Origin: JAAUTT01 sp963846585
GTDB taxonomy: Bacteria; Bacteroidota; Bacteroidia; Bacteroidales; JAAUTT01
Assembly (NCBI GenBank): GCA_963846585.1
Contig: CAWJWO010000001.1
Location: 274,579-338,578 of the forward strand
DNA: 64,000 bases
Direction: 5' to 3'
Shown in pieces: positions 62,728-64,000 of the stretch. A program made the translations under genes and the position numbers. Within the stretch, counting starts at the first letter, position 1. Each line of letters opens with the position of its first letter. The notes below the pieces were generated by a model. The model had not been told where the DNA came from. It saw only the letters and a program-made list of their open reading frames with translations, and ran no database searches.

Positions 62728-64000
62728 TTACCATTTTCCATTACCTAGTTGAAATAATCCACCAAATTTATAAGGTGAAGGGGGAATTTTTGAATTAAAT
62801 GTAGATGCATCATTGTGAATATATTCAATAAAATTACCACTTTTTGAAGTTACAGTCATCTTTATAACTTCAAGATTGCCCCACATTTCCTTTTGTAAAG
62901 TAAATGTATTATCATCATCGTATCCTGGAATCAAGAAAGAAGGCAGTTTAGATTTAAGATGAAAACCTTGATCATCTCGTGTTAGATAAAAATTAAATAG
63001 TCTTTTGTCAATGCTAGAACCTTGCATAGTTTGACCTGATTGCATGTTGTATATTTCATTATATGCATCTTGTGCAGTTTTTATATTCTTTGTATTGGGT
63101 CTATAAGTATTACCATTTCCCGAAGTAATTAAATCTGTATAATTAGTACATGCATACAAAGCCTGATTTCCCAGAGTTGCCGCTAACCCAGAAGCTGATG
63201 CTACAGATAAAGAACTACTTGCAATACTTGAAATAGTTGAACTCGTTGCACTTGAAGCATCACTTCCTATATTTGAAATAGTTCGATATACTACTGATAA
63301 CCAATTATTATTACTTTCATTCCATAATGCTAATGTTCCCTCATTGGGATATGGTTGACTAACTGCGATATTTCCTAATTCATCCCATCCTGTTCCAATG
63401 GCATCTCCAATCCCTTGTATCGCATAACCAATAGCTGTTATCGCACCTATTGAAGCCAAACCTGTTATTCCTCCATATGAAGCCCCTTGTGCAATCGCAT
63501 TCAGGTAATCATTAAAATTGCCCCCGCTAAATGCAGTGCTCAATGCTCCTGATGAAGCTCCGGCTGCCATACCACAAAGTACACCGACAGTTATAAGGTC
63601 TAATCCGCCGGTCAATGCAGTCACAGCAATGCCCACCCCTATTCCGACTGCTACCTCTGCAATTGTCCTGCCCGTGCTTCCAAGCCAGTTTCCCAGCTGT
63701 GTGAACCACGTGTAACCTGAAGGATCGGTATACATCAGTGGGTTGTTCATGCAATACGTATACCTGTTATAGCTTTGTGCATCTCCCGGAGCCTGTATCT
63801 CATTATCCGGGCTGAGGAACCTTTGCAGGTACGGGTCGTACATGCGGCCGTTCATGTTAATCAGGCCAAACCCCGCCATGATCTCCTGTCCCGTGTAACC
63901 CCTGTCAAACCTTGGCTGCATGGCCAGCATGCCTCCACCTATTGAAGCGCTTGCGGGGTTTACCGGGCAAAGCTTCCATGTTACGGGATCACGCCGTCGC
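62728..64000 (-). CDS. Rhs protein C-terminal part with tip 6 (continues beyond window)
   Basis: Open frame to the window edge. RHS core (RRRDPVTWKLCPVNPASASI, DRGYTGQEIMAGFGLINMNG, MYDPYLQRFLSPDNE, CMNNPLMYTDPSGYTW) with intact junction, a second-type linker (FTQLGNWLGSTGRTIAEVAV), then an unrecognised tip from about residue 170 (NNNWLSVVYRTISNIGSDAS, ... DDDNTFTLQKEMWGNLEVIK, FGGLFQLGNGKW). It is the first cassette in transcription order and could be the end of the expressed full-length rhs gene. Tip activity unknown. Confidence 0.8.
   Translation of the reverse strand, partial: RRRDPVTWKLCPVNPASASIGGGMLAMQPRFDRGYTGQEIMAGFGLINMNGRMYDPYLQRFLSPDNEIQAPGDAQSYNRYTYCMNNPLMYTDPSGYTWFTQLGNWLGSTGRTIAEVAVGIGVGIAVTALTGGLDLITVGVLCGMAAGASSGALSTAFSGGNFNDYLNAIAQGASYGGITGLASIGAITAIGYAIQGIGDAIGTGWDELGNIAVSQPYPNEGTLALWNESNNNWLSVVYRTISNIGSDASSATSSTISSIASSSLSVASASGLAATLGNQALYACTNYTDLITSGNGNTYRPNTKNIKTAQDAYNEIYNMQSGQTMQGSSIDKRLFNFYLTRDDQGFHLKSKLPSFLIPGYDDDNTFTLQKEMWGNLEVIKMTVTSKSGNFIEYIHNDASTFNSKIPPSPYKFGGLFQLGNGKW

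Overview
The window comes from a low-GC member of the Bacteroidota, most likely an anaerobic or facultative relative of the Bacteroidales. The evidence is a T9SS-type C-terminal sorting domain, a BACON domain, SiaB/SiaC-type signalling proteins, a DUF5916 protein, an ExbB-ExbD-ExbD-TonB operon, several exact TANNTTTG promoter elements (the Bacteroidota -7 box) and no clear Shine-Dalgarno sequences. [FeFe]-hydrogenase maturases, Hdr-like iron-sulfur subunits and aspartase suggest fermentative or anaerobic metabolism.

Layout. 1-1643: 3' part of a fused alpha/beta 2-oxoacid dehydrogenase E1. 1.8-10.4 kb: a 7TM-HD phosphodiesterase, then a TonB energisation block (small membrane protein, PstS-like lipoprotein, TPR protein, ExbB, two ExbD, TonB). 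10.5-18 kb: aspartase, PPK2 kinase, MBL hydrolase, HydF-HydE and a BaiN-like flavoprotein. 18.1-23.5 kb (minus): five Hdr-like genes (C, B, A, second C, fused E/D). 23.8-27.2 kb: response regulator and a frameshifted DUF5916 gene. 27.2-37.7 kb (minus): sugar aminotransferase/acetyltransferase pair, a T9SS propeller protein, a SiaABC-like kinase/phosphatase set with a second response-regulator phosphatase, an OmpL47-like protein and a glycosyltransferase. 37.9-45.8 kb (plus): three PQQ-like propeller proteins, one NHL protein, a Tat-exported polyferredoxin and a NapH-like membrane Fe-S protein, apparently one periplasmic redox module of unknown substrate.

46-64 kb is accessory DNA and the most unusual part. 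It is an array on the minus strand of six alternative Rhs C-terminal tips, each followed by a small gene whose product is mostly exported or membrane-bound (candidate immunity gene). The tips include a predicted papain-like protease (three variants), a DUF5675-like domain, an M23 peptidase and an unrecognised tip. In four of the six cassettes a PD-(D/E)XK 'recombination-promoting nuclease/transposase' gene (PF12784/Rpn type) with its own promoter sits at the same point inside the remnant rhs core, and carries a 12-bp tandem repeat that varies between copies. Three cassettes share a 1-nt frameshift exactly at the core/tip junction. The array is also scarred by an IS5-like remnant, an IS1634-like remnant and a broken PIN toxin next to an intact antitoxin.

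Almost every long intergenic gap outside the array carries a directional mosaic of short 'words' of about 7-10 nt, each tandemly repeated and appearing in a conserved order in either orientation. In places it has spread into the ends of genes (hydE 3' end, region upstream of the small hdrC).
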